DNA of 64,000 bases from Alphaproteobacteria bacterium. GTDB taxonomy: Bacteria > Pseudomonadota > Alphaproteobacteria > Rhizobiales > Rhizobiaceae. The stretch is taken from positions 1,240,001-1,304,000 of the forward strand of contig JANSYK010000002.1 in NCBI GenBank assembly GCA_024742485.1, read 5' to 3'. Positions 63,016-64,000 of this stretch are shown here, piece after piece. A model generated the notes under the pieces. It was not told where the DNA came from and made no database searches. It saw nothing but the letters and a program-made list of their open reading frames with translations. The translations under genes were made by a program, and so were the position numbers. Numbering within the stretch: the first letter of the stretch is position 1; every line of letters starts with the position of its first letter.

Positions 63016-64000
63016 ATGAGAACCTACATACGCATTAACCTCGCGCTGCTCCCACTTCCGTTATACCTGATGGTCTCATGGCTTGTTTCTCCGGTCGCCG
63101 CTGCCGGCGTGGCACTTGCCTATGCACTGTGTTGGTCGGTTTTTGAACGCGGGATGAAAGTGCCGCCCGTTTTCGAATGCGCCTTGATTCTTGGCCTGGC
63201 GGCGGTTTTGCTGGACCGTCTGTTCAATGTCATGCCTCTGTTGGGATCACCCAATGGCGTGGTGTTGCTGTGCCTGAGCGCCGGCGCGGCCGTGAGCATT
63301 GCGTTACGGCGACCCTGGACGGCGGAATTCTCCGCGTCGGACTATGGCGGGGCCAGTGAAACGCCGCTCTTCATGACCATCAACATGGTCATGTCCGGCC
63401 TGTGGACCATTCTGTTCGCCTGGATGGGTGTTGCCGCGATGACCGATGTTCCGCCCATCGCTTCCTGGGGGCCGGTCGTGTTGGGCGGTGTCGTGTCGGC
63501 GGTTTTGCCCAATGCCATCGTCAATTACATCCTGAAAAAGGAGGCGGCAGGCGATCAACGCAACAACTGGGATGCGCCCGTCTTTCCTGCTGTCGCTGTG
63601 AATTCACATGCCGATGACGAGGTCTGTGACGTTGCGGTTGTCGGTGCCGGTATTGGCGGTCTGACGGCAGCGGCACTGTTGGCCGATCATGGCTTGAAAG
63701 TGGCAGTGTTCGAACAACATGTCGTGCCCGGAGGATATGCCCACAACTGGTTGCGGCGGGCTCGCATTCGCGATGAGAAGACCGGCGAAAAGCTGGTATT
63801 CCGTTTTGACTCCGGCGTTCACGACGTCTCGGGCTGGCAACCCGGAGGGCCGGTGCGGCGTGTTTTCGAACGTCTCGGCATTGCCGGCGAGTGTATATGG
63901 AAGCGGCTGGATCACCGCTATGAGCTGGACGGAAAAACCGTGAATGTGCCGCGGGACTGGCGCCAATATGTGGAGACCCTCGCGGGGTACTATCCGGGCG
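63016..64000 (+). CDS. Membrane domain fused to a phytoene-desaturase-like FAD oxidoreductase (3' end beyond window)
   Basis: The frame is open to the right edge; 328 residues are visible. Residues 1-180 are strongly hydrophobic (five or six TM segments, with SIALRRPWTAEFSASDYGG between them), resembling VC0807/septation-protein-A-type small membrane proteins. From about 205 an FAD-binding start follows: VAVVGAGIGGLTAAALLADH, then VVPGGYAHNW, as in phytoene desaturases, CrtISO and retinol saturase. The start is ATG 63016; an in-frame ATG at 62947 would touch the operator. The product and substrate are unknown; a role in isoprenoid or lipid redox chemistry in the membrane is a guess. Confidence 0.7.
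   Translation, partial: MRTYIRINLALLPLPLYLMVSWLVSPVAAAGVALAYALCWSVFERGMKVPPVFECALILGLAAVLLDRLFNVMPLLGSPNGVVLLCLSAGAAVSIALRRPWTAEFSASDYGGASETPLFMTINMVMSGLWTILFAWMGVAAMTDVPPIASWGPVVLGGVVSAVLPNAIVNYILKKEAAGDQRNNWDAPVFPAVAVNSHADDEVCDVAVVGAGIGGLTAAALLADHGLKVAVFEQHVVPGGYAHNWLRRARIRDEKTGEKLVFRFDSGVHDVSGWQPGGPVRRVFERLGIAGECIWKRLDHRYELDGKTVNVPRDWRQYVETLAGYYPG

Noticed and set aside
1-64000. tRNA, rRNA, CRISPR or prophage features
   Set aside because: None was recognised on reading either strand; no clover-leaf candidates, regular spacer arrays, integrase or phage structural genes were seen.

Overview
The window is chromosomal DNA of moderately high GC from an alphaproteobacterium, most likely a marine or salt-tolerant member of the Hyphomicrobiales (Rhizobiales). 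The main evidence is the flagellar locus. It has motA-motB-motC-motE plus the MotD-type FliK, the OmpR-like activator rem, the flaF-flbT pair, and three short tandem flagellins, in nearly the gene order known from Sinorhizobium, Agrobacterium and Brucella. A full (hydroxy)ectoine uptake and catabolism locus fits a saline habitat.

Region 1 (1-34145) is the flagellar and motility locus. A fliM fragment and motA point left. Rightward come a DUF1217 gene, flgF, fliI, flgBC-fliE-flgG-flgA-flgI-motE-flgH-fliL-fliP, then a leftward TPR/glycosyltransferase gene (candidate flagellin glycosyltransferase, FlmG-like), three flagellin genes, a FliH-like gene, motB, motC, fliK, a lytic transglycosylase, rem, flgE-flgK-flgL-flaF-flbT-flgD-fliQ, flhA-fliR, and four small flagellar accessory genes (FliJ-like, rod-binding FlgJ-like, FlgN-like, FliL-like). 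Three layers of cis-elements can be read: (a) a six-copy motif, TCRCGCAAG-N9-NTAN, before the motA, DUF1217/flgF, flgB, fliH-like/motB, flgE and flhA units; (b) CtrA-type TTAA-N7-TTAA boxes before flagellin genes; (c) a conserved two-stem 5' leader before all three flagellins whose second stem includes the Shine-Dalgarno sequence, a plausible FlbT target.

Region 2 (34168-44356) is a surface-polysaccharide block: four glycosyltransferase-type genes (GT2, GT4, WecG/TagA, DUF6492-like), a PPK2 polyphosphate kinase, an O-unit flippase-like membrane protein and a Wzz/GumC-like chain-length protein, followed by folD. Four copies of a ~45-bp imperfect inverted repeat lie in this block and next to fliP, each just 3' of a gene and in that gene's orientation.

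Region 3 (44357-48476) is mixed accessory DNA: an acyl-carrier-like protein whose phosphopantetheine serine position is Asn, a ClbS/DfsB-family protein, a BtaB-like methyltransferase and a Tat-exported PhoD phosphatase.

Region 4 (48477-62166) is the ectoine/hydroxyectoine locus. Leftward: ehuB-ehuC-ehuD and an FCD-type GntR regulator. Rightward: a MOSC-flavin reductase-2Fe2S fusion, ehuA, eutB, eutC, doeA, doeB, an AsnC/Lrp regulator (doeX), an aldehyde dehydrogenase (doeC role) and doeD. Uptake feeds ring opening (DoeA), deacetylation (DoeB), transamination (DoeD) and oxidation to aspartate. EutB and EutC presumably handle the hydroxy form; no eutA is present.

Region 5 (62250-64000) holds a TetR regulator with two near-identical 15-bp palindromic operators, facing a divergent gene that runs off the window. 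Its product fuses an N-terminal membrane domain to a phytoene-desaturase/retinol-saturase-type FAD domain. No rRNA, tRNA, CRISPR array, insertion sequence or prophage was seen.
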